A DNA stretch of 64,000 nt from Novosphingobium rosa NBRC 15208 (GTDB lineage Bacteria; Pseudomonadota; Alphaproteobacteria; Sphingomonadales; Sphingomonadaceae), in the NCBI RefSeq assembly GCF_001598555.1, contig NZ_BCZE01000029.1, positions 1 to 64,000 of the forward strand, given 5' to 3'. Below the pieces are notes generated by a model. That model was not told the DNA's origin and did not search any database. It was given only the letters and a program-made list of their open reading frames with translations. The translations under genes and the position numbers were made by a program. Positions 55,690 through 64,000 of the stretch are shown here, one piece after another (position 1 is the stretch's first letter; each line of letters opens with the position of its first letter).

Positions 55690-56172
55690 TCAGCCCAGCG
55701 GGGCGAAACCGCCATAACGGCCCTTGTGAAACAGCATCGGCGCGCCATCGCGGCGCACCGCCATGCCCAGAGCCTGCCCCAGCACGAAGTGATGGTCGCC
55801 CGCCTCATGCACCCAGGCGATGCGGCAGGCGATGGTCACCAGCGCCTCGTCGAGCAGCGGCACCCCATGCTCACCGACATGCCAGTCCACCCCGGCCATG
55901 CGATCGGCCTTGCCCGCCAGCTGGCGGCACAGATCGCCGTGGTTCGCGCCCAGCACATTGACGCCGAAATGGCCGGTTGCCTCGATCAGCGGCCATGTGG
56001 TCGATGTTTTGCCGGGCAGAAACCCCACCAGCGGCGGATCGAGGCTGACCGAGGTGAAGCTGCCCACCACCATGGTGTGGGGCGCATCCTCCCCGGTCGC
56101 GGTGATCACCGCGACGCCGGTGGGGTAATGGCCCAGCACCTGACGGAAGAGGGCCGGATCGATGGTGGTCAC
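55690..56172 (-). CDS. Flavin reductase-like FMN-binding protein
   Basis: 160 residues from GTG 56172 (GGAG at 8 bp). Split-barrel flavin-binding fold of the flavin reductase-like (DIM6/NTAB) family: FRQVLGHYPTGVAVITA, TMVVGSFTSVSLDPPLVGF, FGVNVLGANHGDLCRQLAG and DHHFVLGQALGMA. Such proteins supply FMNH2/FADH2 to two-component monooxygenases. No oxygenase partner is in this cluster; the halogenase at 2045-3565 also needs reduced flavin, but it is 50 kb away. Lies 24 bp after the ALDH stop near 56.2 kb with a short gap. Confidence 0.88.
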   Translation of the reverse strand: MTTIDPALFRQVLGHYPTGVAVITATGEDAPHTMVVGSFTSVSLDPPLVGFLPGKTSTTWPLIEATGHFGVNVLGANHGDLCRQLAGKADRMAGVDWHVGEHGVPLLDEALVTIACRIAWVHEAGDHHFVLGQALGMAVRRDGAPMLFHKGRYGGFAPLG

Positions 56173-56200
56173 AGGTGGATCTCCGCGGGCAGGCCGGGGA

Positions 56201-57712
56201 TCAGACGACGGCGCATACGGTCTTCCATTCCAGATAATTGTCCATGGCCTGCTTGCCGCTGTCACGCCCCCAGCCCGAGGCCTTGACGCCGCCGATCGGC
56301 AGGCTGGCGTCATACATGGCATGGCAGTTGATCCACACCGTGCCCGCGCGGATGTCGGCGGCCATGCGGTGGGCGTTGCTCAGGCTTTCGGTCCAGATGC
56401 TGGAGGCGAGACCGAAGGGGCTGTCATTGGCCGCCGCGATCACCTCTTCCACCTCGTCAAAAGGCTGGGCGACCAGCACCGGGCCGAAGACCTCCTCGCG
56501 CACCACTTCCATATCCGCCCGCACATCGGTCAGCACGGTGGGGGTGATGAAGGTGCCCGCCTCGCCGGTGCGCTGCCCGCCGGTCAGGATGGTGGCGCCC
56601 TCGTTTCTGGCGCGGGTGACGAAACCCTCCACCCGCTCGGCATGGCGCAGCGAGACCACCGGGCCCATCTGCGTGTCGGGCAGCAGGCCATGGCCCAGCT
56701 TCAGGCTTTTGGCATAGGCCGCCACGCCCTCGACCACCTGATCGTGGATCGAGCGATGCACATAAAGCCGCGAGCCCGCGATGCACACCTGCCCGGCGTT
56801 GAAGAAGATGGCATTGGCCACGCCGGGGATCGCCAGATCGAGATCGGCATCGGGCATCACGATGGAGGGGCTCTTGCCGCCCAGCTCCAGCGTCACGCGC
56901 TTGAAATTGGTCTTGGCGGCGTCCAGCACCGCGCGGCCCGTGGCGGTGGAGCCGGTGAAGGCGATCTTGTCGACCTGCGGATGGGCGGCCAGCGTGGCGC
57001 CCGTCTCGGCGCCGAAACCGGTCACCACATTCAGCACACCGGCGGGCAGACCGGCCTCGGCCATGATCTCGGCCAGGCGCAGCGCGGTCAGCGAGGTGTC
57101 CTCGGCGGGTTTGAGCACCAGCGTGCAGCCTGCCGCCAGCGCGGGGGCCAGCTTCATCGCCGTGAGCACCAGCGGCGAGTTCCACGGCACGATGGCCGCC
57201 ACCACGCCCACGGCCTCGCGCACCGTCCATGTGCGCATCTGCTTGCCTGCGGGCTGATAGTTGATCGAGCTTTCGAGCGTGTTGCCCTCGATGTTCATCG
57301 CCTGCCCGGCAAAGAAGCGGAACTGGTTGGCGGCGCCCGGAATCTCCGCCCAGCGGCCCACGAACAGCGGCTTGCCCTGATCGAGCGTTTCCAGCTGCGC
57401 CAGATCATCGATGTTGGCCTCGATCAGCTCGGCGATCTTCCAGAGGATCTGCGCGCGCTGCACCGGCACCGTCGCGCGCCAGCCGGGCAGGGCGGCGGCG
57501 GCGGCAGCCACCGCCTGATCCACATCCGCCGCGCTGGCCTGAGCGATGCGCCCGGTTTCCAGCCCGGTCGCCGGGTCCAGCGTGGCAAAGCTGCGCGCGC
57601 CCTCCGCCTCGCGCCAGTCGCCCGCGATCAGCAGGCCCTGCCCTTGTGCGCGGCGGGCCAGAAAGGCCTGATTGGCGGGAGAAAGATCGGAAAGGGTGAA
57701 ACTCACAGGCAT
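56201..57712 (-). CDS. NAD(P)-dependent aldehyde dehydrogenase, aromatic/betaine-aldehyde type
   Basis: 503 residues. Motifs: VVAAIVPWNSPLVLTAMKLA, FTGSTATGRAVL, LELGGKSPSIVMPDADLD and the nucleophile Cys in FNAGQVCIAGSRLY. The wording resembles phenylacetaldehyde and betaine-aldehyde dehydrogenases more than GabD, so it is not a simple duplicate of the other ALDH. AAGGAT sits only 2-3 bp before the ATG; GTG two codons later (57706) has better spacing. First gene of the minus operon, divergent from the hydantoinase genes. Confidence 0.85.
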   Translation of the reverse strand: MPVSFTLSDLSPANQAFLARRAQGQGLLIAGDWREAEGARSFATLDPATGLETGRIAQASAADVDQAVAAAAAALPGWRATVPVQRAQILWKIAELIEANIDDLAQLETLDQGKPLFVGRWAEIPGAANQFRFFAGQAMNIEGNTLESSINYQPAGKQMRTWTVREAVGVVAAIVPWNSPLVLTAMKLAPALAAGCTLVLKPAEDTSLTALRLAEIMAEAGLPAGVLNVVTGFGAETGATLAAHPQVDKIAFTGSTATGRAVLDAAKTNFKRVTLELGGKSPSIVMPDADLDLAIPGVANAIFFNAGQVCIAGSRLYVHRSIHDQVVEGVAAYAKSLKLGHGLLPDTQMGPVVSLRHAERVEGFVTRARNEGATILTGGQRTGEAGTFITPTVLTDVRADMEVVREEVFGPVLVAQPFDEVEEVIAAANDSPFGLASSIWTESLSNAHRMAADIRAGTVWINCHAMYDASLPIGGVKASGWGRDSGKQAMDNYLEWKTVCAVV

Positions 57713-57849
57713 ATCCTTTTCATCGCTCGCCCCGGTGTGCCCCTGTGCGGGCCACTATGACCATTTCCGCCCGCCAAAAAACCGCTGGGCGGATAAGGGG
57801 CGCCAAGCCCCACGCGCTTGTGGCGGATCAGGATAGCCATTGTCCATTG

Positions 57850-57878
57850 CCGAGGCGGGATCGCCCGCTCGGCCTTTT
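57850..57878 (+). other. Near-palindromic hairpin in the leader of the hydantoinase operon
   Basis: CCGAGGCGGG-ATCG-CCCGCTCGG (one bulged G) followed by CCTTTTG, about 70 bp before the hyuA start. It has the form of a weak attenuator on the plus strand or of an operator for the divergent promoters. Confidence 0.35.
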
Positions 57879-57943
57879 GACCACTTTCCATGCCTGCCCG
57901 CGCCTGGCGCCGGATCGGCTGGAGCGATTCGTCCGGGGATACC

Positions 57944-59992
57944 ATGAGCTACAGATTGGGTGTTGATGTCGGCGGTACCTTTACCGACCTGCTGCTGCTG
58001 GACCAGACAAGCGGTGCCTTCTGGCGCCACAAGACCCCCTCCACCCCGCATGACAGTTCCGAAGGCATCCTCAATGGCGTGACGGCGATCTGCGGCAAGG
58101 CGGGCGTCACCCCGGCGGATGTGGAATTCTTCCTGCATGGCACCACCGTGGCCACCAATGCCGTGCTGGAGGGCAAGGGCGCGCGCGTCGGCCTCATCAC
58201 CAGCCAGGGCTATCGCCAGATCATGCAGATCGCGCGCAGCTTTGTGCCGGGCGGTCTGGCCGGCTGGATCGTGTGGCCCAAGCCCGAGCCGCTGGCCGCG
58301 CTGGAAGACACCCATGAGATCGCCGGGCGCATGGACGCGCAGGGCAAGGAAATCGCCGCCATCGACGAGGACGGCATCCGCAAGGCGCTGACCGCCCTGC
58401 GCGACAGCGGCGTGGAAGCGCTGACCGTCAGCCTGATCAACGCCTATCTCAATGGCGCGCATGAGGCCCGCGTGGGTGAACTCGCCGCCGAGATCATGCC
58501 GAACATCCCCATCTCGCTCAGCCATGAGGTGCTGCCCGAGATGCAGGAGTATGAGCGCACCCTCACCACCGTCGCCAATGCCAGCGTGCGCCCGGTGGTG
58601 GGCAAATATGTCCGCAATCTGCGCGACCGGCTGCGCGGCAATGGCATGGCCGGATCGCTTTCGCTGCTGCGCTCGGATGGCGGGCTGATGTCGTCCGAGA
58701 AATCCGAGGAGCATCCCGTCAGCCTGCTGATGAGCGGCCCGGCGGGCGGCGTCACCGGCGCGATCTGGGTGGGGCGCAATGCGGGGATCAAAAACATCCT
58801 GACGCTGGATGTGGGTGGCACCAGCACCGACGTTGCGCTGATCGAGAACCTTGAGGCGCGCCGCCAGCGCACCACCGAGGTCGGCCACCTGCAGGTCCGC
58901 GCTTCGGCGCTCGATGTGAAGACCGTGGGCGCGGGCGGTGGCTCCATCGCCTATGTGCCAGAGTTGACCAAGGCGCTGCGCGTGGGGCCCCAGTCGGCGG
59001 GCGCGGTGCCGGGGCCGGTGGCCTATGGCAAGGGCGGCACGCTGCCCACCGTGACCGATGCCAATGTGGTGCTGGGCTATCTGCCCGAGAACCTGCTGGG
59101 CGGCACCTTCCAGCTCGACCGCGAGGGCGCCAAGAAGGCGGTGCAGACCATCGCCGACGCTCTGGGCATCGGCCTGATGGAAGCGGCGCGCGGCATCATC
59201 GACATTGTGAACGAGAACATGTTCGGCGCGCTGCGCATGATCTCGGTGCAGCAGGGTTATGACCCGCGCGATTTTGCGGTGATGGGCTTTGGCGGCGCCG
59301 GGCCGCTGCATGTCAATGCCGTGGCGAAGCTGATGGGCAGCTGGCCCGCCGTCTCGCCGGTCTCGCCGGGCGTGCTCTGCGCTCTGGGCGATGCCACCAC
59401 CCGCATGCGCACCGAAACCGCGCGCAGCTTCAGTCGCCGCGTGTCCGACACCGACGAGAGCAGCGTGATCGCCGTGCTGGAAGAAATGGCCGCGCAGACC
59501 CGCAAGGAACTGCTGGCCGAAGGCGTGGCCGAGGCCGACATCACCTCGCTGTTCGAACTCGATGTGCGTTACGAGGGCCAGGCCTTCGAGGTGCCGCTCT
59601 CGATCGATCCCGAAGCCCTGCGCAAGGATGGCCTGAAAGGTGTGACCGCGCGCTTCGATGCCGAGCATCACCGCCTCTTCACCTTCAACATGGACAGCGC
59701 GCATGAGCTGGTGAACCTGCGCGCCGTTGCCATGGGCCCGGCGCTCGAACTGGCCGCCCCGGCGCTGGAGCAAGGCGACGGCAACCCGGCCGCCGCGAAA
59801 ATCCGCGACCATCAGCTGTGGGACAAGGACAAGATGGTCCCCGCCGTGATCTACGACCGCGCCAAATTGCGCGCCGGCGACATTATCCCCGGCCCGGCCA
59901 TTGTCACCGAGATGGACTCGACCACGCTGATCGAAGCCGATTGCACCGGCACGGTCGACCATGTCGGCAACATCCTGATCCACCTCGCCTGA
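57944..59992 (+). CDS. Hydantoinase/oxoprolinase-family subunit A (ATPase)
   Basis: 682 residues from ATG 57944, GGGGA at 5 bp. Actin-like ATPase fold: LGVDVGGTFTDLLLLD, FFLHGTTVATNAVLEGKGA, LSLLRSDGGLMSS, LLMSGPAGGVTGA, ILTLDVGGTSTDVALIE and the hinge MGFGGAGPLHVNA. Subunit A activates the substrate amide or ketone with ATP; family members include N-methylhydantoinase, 5-oxoprolinase, acetone/acetophenone carboxylases and caprolactamase. Partner subunit B follows 13 bp downstream. No gamma subunit for an acetone carboxylase is present, which favours an amidohydrolase or an acetophenone-carboxylase-like function. Confidence 0.88.
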   Translation: MSYRLGVDVGGTFTDLLLLDQTSGAFWRHKTPSTPHDSSEGILNGVTAICGKAGVTPADVEFFLHGTTVATNAVLEGKGARVGLITSQGYRQIMQIARSFVPGGLAGWIVWPKPEPLAALEDTHEIAGRMDAQGKEIAAIDEDGIRKALTALRDSGVEALTVSLINAYLNGAHEARVGELAAEIMPNIPISLSHEVLPEMQEYERTLTTVANASVRPVVGKYVRNLRDRLRGNGMAGSLSLLRSDGGLMSSEKSEEHPVSLLMSGPAGGVTGAIWVGRNAGIKNILTLDVGGTSTDVALIENLEARRQRTTEVGHLQVRASALDVKTVGAGGGSIAYVPELTKALRVGPQSAGAVPGPVAYGKGGTLPTVTDANVVLGYLPENLLGGTFQLDREGAKKAVQTIADALGIGLMEAARGIIDIVNENMFGALRMISVQQGYDPRDFAVMGFGGAGPLHVNAVAKLMGSWPAVSPVSPGVLCALGDATTRMRTETARSFSRRVSDTDESSVIAVLEEMAAQTRKELLAEGVAEADITSLFELDVRYEGQAFEVPLSIDPEALRKDGLKGVTARFDAEHHRLFTFNMDSAHELVNLRAVAMGPALELAAPALEQGDGNPAAAKIRDHQLWDKDKMVPAVIYDRAKLRAGDIIPGPAIVTEMDSTTLIEADCTGTVDHVGNILIHLA

Positions 59993-60005
59993 AGGGAGCA
60001 ACACC

Positions 60006-61895
60006 ATGCCCGCACAGATCATCCAGGCGAATGACACGCCTTTCGCCCCCGTCACCGTCGATCCCGTCACGCTCGACATCATCGAAAACGCGCTGCGCAA
60101 CGCCCGCATCGAGATGGACGCCACGCTGGTGCGCACCGCCATGTCGCCCGGCATCCGCGAGCAGGGTGACGCCTTCCCGCTGATCGCCGACCACAAGGGC
60201 CGCATGGTCGTGGGCCAGTTCGGCAGCTACATCGGCCCCTTCCTCGACGGCTATGAGGGCACGGTGGAGGAAGGCGACATGATCTTCCTCTCCGACCCCT
60301 ATTCGGTGGGCGGCGCGATCAGCCATTGCAATGACTGGCTGGTGCTGCTGCCGGTGTTCAAGGACGGGCGCCTGATCGCCTACACCTCGATGTTCGGCCA
60401 TCAGAGCGACATCGGCGGCATGGTCCCCGGATCGATGCCGATCCATGCCACCAGCATCTTTCAGGAAGGCGTGCGCATTCCGCCGGTGAAGATCTGGAAG
60501 CAAGGCGTCTACAATGAGGATCTGATCAAGCTGGTGATGCACCAGTCGCGCACCGCCGACTGGTGCAAGGCCGATCTGAACGCGCTGATCGCCTCCTGCC
60601 GCGTCGCCGCCCACCGCATCGAGGAAATGGCCGAGCGTTTCGGCGACGACATGTTCGTGGCCGCCACCGATCTGCTGCTGGAGCGCAACCATCGCGCCAT
60701 GCAGCAGCTGATCAACAGCTCCATCGGCGAAGACAAGGTCAGCTTCGAGGATTACATCTGCGACGATGGCCTCGGCTACGGCCCCTACAAAATCAAATGC
60801 ACCATGTGGCGTGAGAATGGCCGCGTGGTGCTGGATTTCGACGGCACCGATCCGCAGTCGCAGGCCTCGATCAACATGCTGCTCAATGAGAACATGATGC
60901 GCATGTTCTTCGGCATCTACATGATCATGATCTTCGATCCGCAGATCCTGTTTAACGATGGCTATTACGATCTGATCGATGTGCGCATCCCCGAAGGATC
61001 GCTGCTGAAGCCGCGCTTCCCCGCCGCGCTGTCGGGCCGCACCCATGTGTTGGGCCGTCTGTTCGACATTCTGGGTGGCCTGCTGGGGCAGAAGACGCCG
61101 GAGTTCCTCAATGCCGCCGGTTTCTCCTCCTCGCCGCATCTGTTTTACGCGGGCACGGACCGGAAGGGCGAGTGGTTCCAGCTCTTCCAGATCGGCTTTG
61201 GCGGCATTCCGGGCCGTCCGCTGGGCGACGGGCCCGATGGCCATTCGCTGTTCCCCGGCTTCACCAATGTGCCCAACGAATTCCTCGAACGCTATTTCCC
61301 GCTGGTGATCGAGCGCTACGAAACCGTCGCCGACAGCGGCGGCCCGGGCCTGCATCGCGGCGGCAATGGCATCGAGATGGTCTATCGCTTCCTCGAGGAC
61401 GGCGTGATCGCCATCCATGACGACCGCTGGTTCGTGCCGCCATGGGGCGTCAATGGGGGCCTGCCCGGCGCCCGCGCCCGCAAGGTGCTGGTGAAGGCCG
61501 ATGGCAGCGAAGTGGTCGTGGGCAACAAGCTGGAGGATTATCCCGTCGAGGCCGGTGACAAGCTGCACTTCATCACCTGGGGCGGCGGCGGCTGGGGCGA
61601 TGCGCTGGAGCGCGATCCCGCCCTGCTGGCCAAGGAGCTGAAGCAGGGTCTGGTCACGGTTGAGGGCGCGCGCCGCTATGGCGTGGTGCTGGCGGATGGC
61701 CCGAACGGCTTTATCGTCGATGCCGCCGCCACCGATGCCCTGCGCGCCAAGATCCGTGCCGAGCGTGGCCCCATCGAAACCTTCAACTTCGGCCCCGATC
61801 TCGAAACCCTGCGCGCCAATTGCCTTGCCGAGACCGGTCTGCCCGCGCCCATCGCCCCGCGCTGGGCCGCGCCGCTGGCCGAGGCGGCCGAGTAA
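60006..61895 (+). CDS. Hydantoinase/oxoprolinase-family subunit B
   Basis: 629 residues, preceded by AGGGAG. HyuB hallmarks: DPVTLDIIENALRNARIEMD, RTAMSPGIREQGDAF, DMIFLSDPYSVGGAISH, FGHQSDIGGMVPGSMP, VLDFDGTDPQSQASIN and DSGGPGLHRGGNGIEM. This is the metal-dependent catalytic partner of the preceding ATPase subunit. The protein ends with an extended C-terminal tail past the usual core (GDKLHFITWGGGGWGD, typical for the family). A hairpin separates it from the lyase gene. Confidence 0.88.
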   Translation: MPAQIIQANDTPFAPVTVDPVTLDIIENALRNARIEMDATLVRTAMSPGIREQGDAFPLIADHKGRMVVGQFGSYIGPFLDGYEGTVEEGDMIFLSDPYSVGGAISHCNDWLVLLPVFKDGRLIAYTSMFGHQSDIGGMVPGSMPIHATSIFQEGVRIPPVKIWKQGVYNEDLIKLVMHQSRTADWCKADLNALIASCRVAAHRIEEMAERFGDDMFVAATDLLLERNHRAMQQLINSSIGEDKVSFEDYICDDGLGYGPYKIKCTMWRENGRVVLDFDGTDPQSQASINMLLNENMMRMFFGIYMIMIFDPQILFNDGYYDLIDVRIPEGSLLKPRFPAALSGRTHVLGRLFDILGGLLGQKTPEFLNAAGFSSSPHLFYAGTDRKGEWFQLFQIGFGGIPGRPLGDGPDGHSLFPGFTNVPNEFLERYFPLVIERYETVADSGGPGLHRGGNGIEMVYRFLEDGVIAIHDDRWFVPPWGVNGGLPGARARKVLVKADGSEVVVGNKLEDYPVEAGDKLHFITWGGGGWGDALERDPALLAKELKQGLVTVEGARRYGVVLADGPNGFIVDAAATDALRAKIRAERGPIETFNFGPDLETLRANCLAETGLPAPIAPRWAAPLAEAAE

Positions 61896-61930
61896 CCACA
61901 GCTTCCGGCGGAGCCCGCCGAGCACCTCAC

Positions 61931-61964
61931 GCCCCCGGCTCTTTCACGCGCCGGGGGCGCTTTT
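61931..61964 (+). terminator. Hairpin with short U-run inside the hydantoinase operon
   Basis: GCCCCCGGC-N10-GCCGGGGGC followed by GCTTTTCCC, between the subunit B stop (61895) and the lyase start (61983). Good intrinsic-terminator stem with a weak U-tract, so partial termination or a processing point is likely. Confidence 0.55.
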
Positions 61965-61982
61965 CCCAGAGGACAGATTCCC

Positions 61983-62843
61983 ATGGCCAATCCCATCCTT
62001 CGCCAGAAGCTCGCCAGCGGCAAGTTCTTCGTCGTGCCCGGCATTCAGGACATGATTACCGCCGTCATCGCCAACAAGGTCGGCTTCGACATCGTCTATG
62101 GCACCGGCTACTGGCTCACCGCCAGCGCCTGGGGCCTGCCCGATGCCGGCATCGCCACCTACACCGAGATGAAGAACCGCATGGAAACGCTGGTGCGCAC
62201 CAGCGACAGCGCGGTGATCGCGGACGGCGACACCGGCTATGGCGGGCTGCTCAACGTGCATCACACGGTGAAGGGCTATGAGGCGGCGGGCGTCACCTCG
62301 ATCCAGATCGAGGATCAGGAATTCCCCAAGAAATGCGGCCACACGCCCTTCCGCCGGGTGATCCCGCTCGAGGATATGGTCGAGAAGATCAAGGTGGCCG
62401 TGGCCGCGCGCGAAAGCGAGGACTTCCTCGTCATCGCCCGCAGCGACGCGCGCCAGAGCGAGGGCTTCGATGCCACGATGCGCCGCATGGAAGCCTATGA
62501 CAAGGCCGGCGCCCATGTGCTCTTCCCCGAGGCGCTGGAAAGCGAAGAGGAAATGGCCAAGGCCTGCGCCGCCTTCGACAAGCCGCTGATGGCCAATATG
62601 GCCAATGGCGGATCGACCCCGATCCCGCTGGCCAAGGTGCTGGAAGAGATTGGCTATGCCTATGCCATCTATCCCTCGCTCACCTCGCTGGTGGCGGCAA
62701 CGGCCATGGAAAAGGCCCTGCGCGACCTGAAGGACCATGGCATCGGCGAGCCCGAGGGCATCTTCAACTTCAAGGAGTTCTGCTCGCTGATCGGCTTCGA
62801 CGAGGTCTGGGCCTTCGAGAAGCAGTGGGCCAAGGGCGCCTGA
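61983..62843 (+). CDS. Isocitrate lyase/PEP mutase superfamily lyase
   Basis: 286 residues, AGAGGA upstream. PEP-mutase/ICL barrel: VVPGIQDMITAVIANKVGFD, metal-binding Asp81 and Asp83 in DGDTGYGG, the gating-loop motif KKCGH (116-120) with the catalytic Cys118, and VIARSDARQSEGFD. The KKCGH form indicates a C-C lyase such as methylisocitrate or 2,3-dimethylmalate lyase instead of PEP mutase. It may cleave a malate derivative made by the pathway into pyruvate plus an acid. Short compared with true isocitrate lyase. Confidence 0.85.
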   Translation: MANPILRQKLASGKFFVVPGIQDMITAVIANKVGFDIVYGTGYWLTASAWGLPDAGIATYTEMKNRMETLVRTSDSAVIADGDTGYGGLLNVHHTVKGYEAAGVTSIQIEDQEFPKKCGHTPFRRVIPLEDMVEKIKVAVAARESEDFLVIARSDARQSEGFDATMRRMEAYDKAGAHVLFPEALESEEEMAKACAAFDKPLMANMANGGSTPIPLAKVLEEIGYAYAIYPSLTSLVAATAMEKALRDLKDHGIGEPEGIFNFKEFCSLIGFDEVWAFEKQWAKGA

Positions 62844-62848
62844 CCGCC

Positions 62849-63994
62849 ATGGCCACCAGCAACAACGCCCTTGGGAACAGCCGCGACATCGCCGCCGCCG
62901 TCCTGACGCAGAGCGGCGGCCACGCCGCCCCCTATGCCACCAGCCATCCGCTGGAGGTGAAAACCCTGCAACTGGCCGATCCCAAACCCGGCGAGGTGCT
63001 GGTGCGGATCGATGCGGCGGGCCTGTGTCATTCGGACCTCTCGGTTATCAACGGCGACCGGCAGCGCCCGATGCCCATGGCGCTGGGCCATGAGGCGGCA
63101 GGCACCGTGCTGGCTTTGGGCGATCCCGAGGAACCGGGCCTGGCCGTGGGCGACCGCGTGGTGCTGGTCTTCCTGCCCAGCTGCGGCCAATGCCCCACCT
63201 GCCAGTCGGGCGAGGGTTACCTTTGCGCGAATGGCGCGGCAGCCAATGGCAAGGGCGAGTTGATGCGCGGCGGCACGCGCCTGTCCTGCGATGGCGATCA
63301 CATCCATCACCATCTGGGCGTCTCGGCCTTTGCCACGCAGGCGGTGGTGGACCGGCGCAGTCTGGTCAAGGTCGATGCCGATATCCCGCCCGAAACCGCC
63401 GCGCTCTTCGGCTGCGCGGTGTTGACAGGGGTGGGCGCGGTGATGAACACCGCCGCCGTGCGGCCCGGCGAAAGCGTGCTGATCTATGGCCTTGGCGGCG
63501 TGGGTCTGGCCGCTCTGCTGGGCGCGCTGGCGGCGGGGGCGCAGCCGGTCTATGCCGTCGATCCCAGTCCGGAAAAGCGGGCGCTGGCGGTGGAGCTGGG
63601 GGCAGCCGCAGCCGTCGCCCCCGGCGATGAGGGCGAGCTGACCGGCACCGATGTCGTGGTGGAAACCGTGGGCAAGGCCGCCGTGCTGGCGCAGGCCTAC
63701 AAGGCGGCGCGGCGCGGCGGGCGCATCGTGACGGTCGGCCTGCCCAATCCATCGGCAACGCTGGAGATCAACGCCCTCTCGCTGGTGGCCGACGGCAAGA
63801 CGCTGATGGGCAGCTACATGGGCTCCTCGATCCCCTCGCGCGATATTCCGCGCTACATCGCCCTGTGGCGCGCCGGGCGGCTGCCTGTCGAACGCCTGCT
63901 CACCTCCAAGGGCTCGCTGGAAGAGATCAATGAGCTGATGGACAAGCTCGAACGCGGCGAGGCGATCCGTCAGGTGGTGATCCCCGCCTGGTGA
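62849..63994 (+). CDS. Zinc-dependent alcohol dehydrogenase, class III-like
   Basis: 381 residues from ATG 62849, 5 bp after the lyase stop. Catalytic zinc ligands: Cys in AGLCHSDL and the GHE of MALGHEAAG; the structural-zinc lobe CGQCPTCQSGEGYLC has all four cysteines. Nucleotide-binding GLGGVGLAALLG and Asp in YAVDPSPEK favour NAD. It should oxidise a primary alcohol to an aldehyde, which the divergent aldehyde dehydrogenases could take to the acid. Ends 6 bp before the window edge; further downstream genes are unseen. Confidence 0.88.
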   Translation: MATSNNALGNSRDIAAAVLTQSGGHAAPYATSHPLEVKTLQLADPKPGEVLVRIDAAGLCHSDLSVINGDRQRPMPMALGHEAAGTVLALGDPEEPGLAVGDRVVLVFLPSCGQCPTCQSGEGYLCANGAAANGKGELMRGGTRLSCDGDHIHHHLGVSAFATQAVVDRRSLVKVDADIPPETAALFGCAVLTGVGAVMNTAAVRPGESVLIYGLGGVGLAALLGALAAGAQPVYAVDPSPEKRALAVELGAAAAVAPGDEGELTGTDVVVETVGKAAVLAQAYKAARRGGRIVTVGLPNPSATLEINALSLVADGKTLMGSYMGSSIPSRDIPRYIALWRAGRLPVERLLTSKGSLEEINELMDKLERGEAIRQVVIPAW

Positions 63995-64000
63995 CGCCAA

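Overview
The window is GC-rich, densely packed bacterial chromosome. The gene content (two TonB-dependent receptors next to glycoside hydrolases, Tat-exported glycosidases, a flavin-dependent halogenase beside a receptor, a glpKF/glpD/glpR block) is what I would expect of an alphaproteobacterium of the Sphingomonadales, such as Novosphingobium or Sphingobium. No rRNA, tRNA, CRISPR array, insertion sequence or phage gene was seen, and the genus is inference.

Layout. 1-6.6 kb (minus): TonB receptor, tryptophan-halogenase-family protein, and an (alpha/alpha)6-type glycosidase-like protein that runs off the left edge. 6.7-9.9 kb: acyltransferase, phospholipase-D-like protein and a small unknown protein. 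10-45.4 kb: a plant cell-wall glycan locus. It holds GH106 and GH78 rhamnosidases (+); a minus operon of SGNH esterase, CoA-transferase and a cytosolic solute-binding-protein-like protein; a divergent 12-gene plus operon (CoA-transferase, MaoC hydratase, Rbs-type ABC importer, a second cytosolic SBP-like protein, Gfo/Idh oxidoreductase, SDR, GH42, GH29, Asp/Glu racemase-family protein, MFS transporter); a minus pair of DUF1537 sugar-acid kinase and RuBisCO-like protein; a second GH42 (+); and, on minus, a five-bladed-propeller hydrolase, an IclR regulator, a TonB receptor and a GH127-type enzyme. 45.5-50.5 kb: glycerol catabolism (glpK, glpF, glpD, glpR). 50.6-54 kb: PhoD-type phosphatase and type B carboxylesterase. 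54-64 kb: two divergent sets, ALDH / flavin reductase / ALDH (-) and hydantoinase A / B / isocitrate-lyase-family lyase / zinc alcohol dehydrogenase (+).

How the parts may work together. The central locus looks like uptake and depolymerisation of a rhamnose-, galactose-, fucose- and arabinose-bearing glycan (rhamnogalacturonan-like pectin or plant glycosides), with products entering through the TonB receptor, ABC importer and MFS carrier. The RuBisCO-like protein translationally coupled to a DUF1537 kinase is the hallmark of 3-oxo-isoapionate-type (apiose) catabolism, so a branched-sugar acid is a plausible end substrate. Separately, two solute-binding-fold proteins without signal peptides are paired with two CaiB/BaiF CoA-transferases and a MaoC hydratase; I know of no described function for this set.

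Regulation. Five promoter regions of the glycan locus (near 10.05, 19.75, 39.57, 43.44 and 45.45 kb) carry the same bipartite element: two copies of a GCAAAC/ATAAACA-like heptamer at exactly 19 bp offset. This ties the GH106/78 genes, the divergent CoA-transferase operons, the propeller hydrolase, the TonB receptor and the GH127 gene into one candidate regulon, possibly under the local IclR protein.
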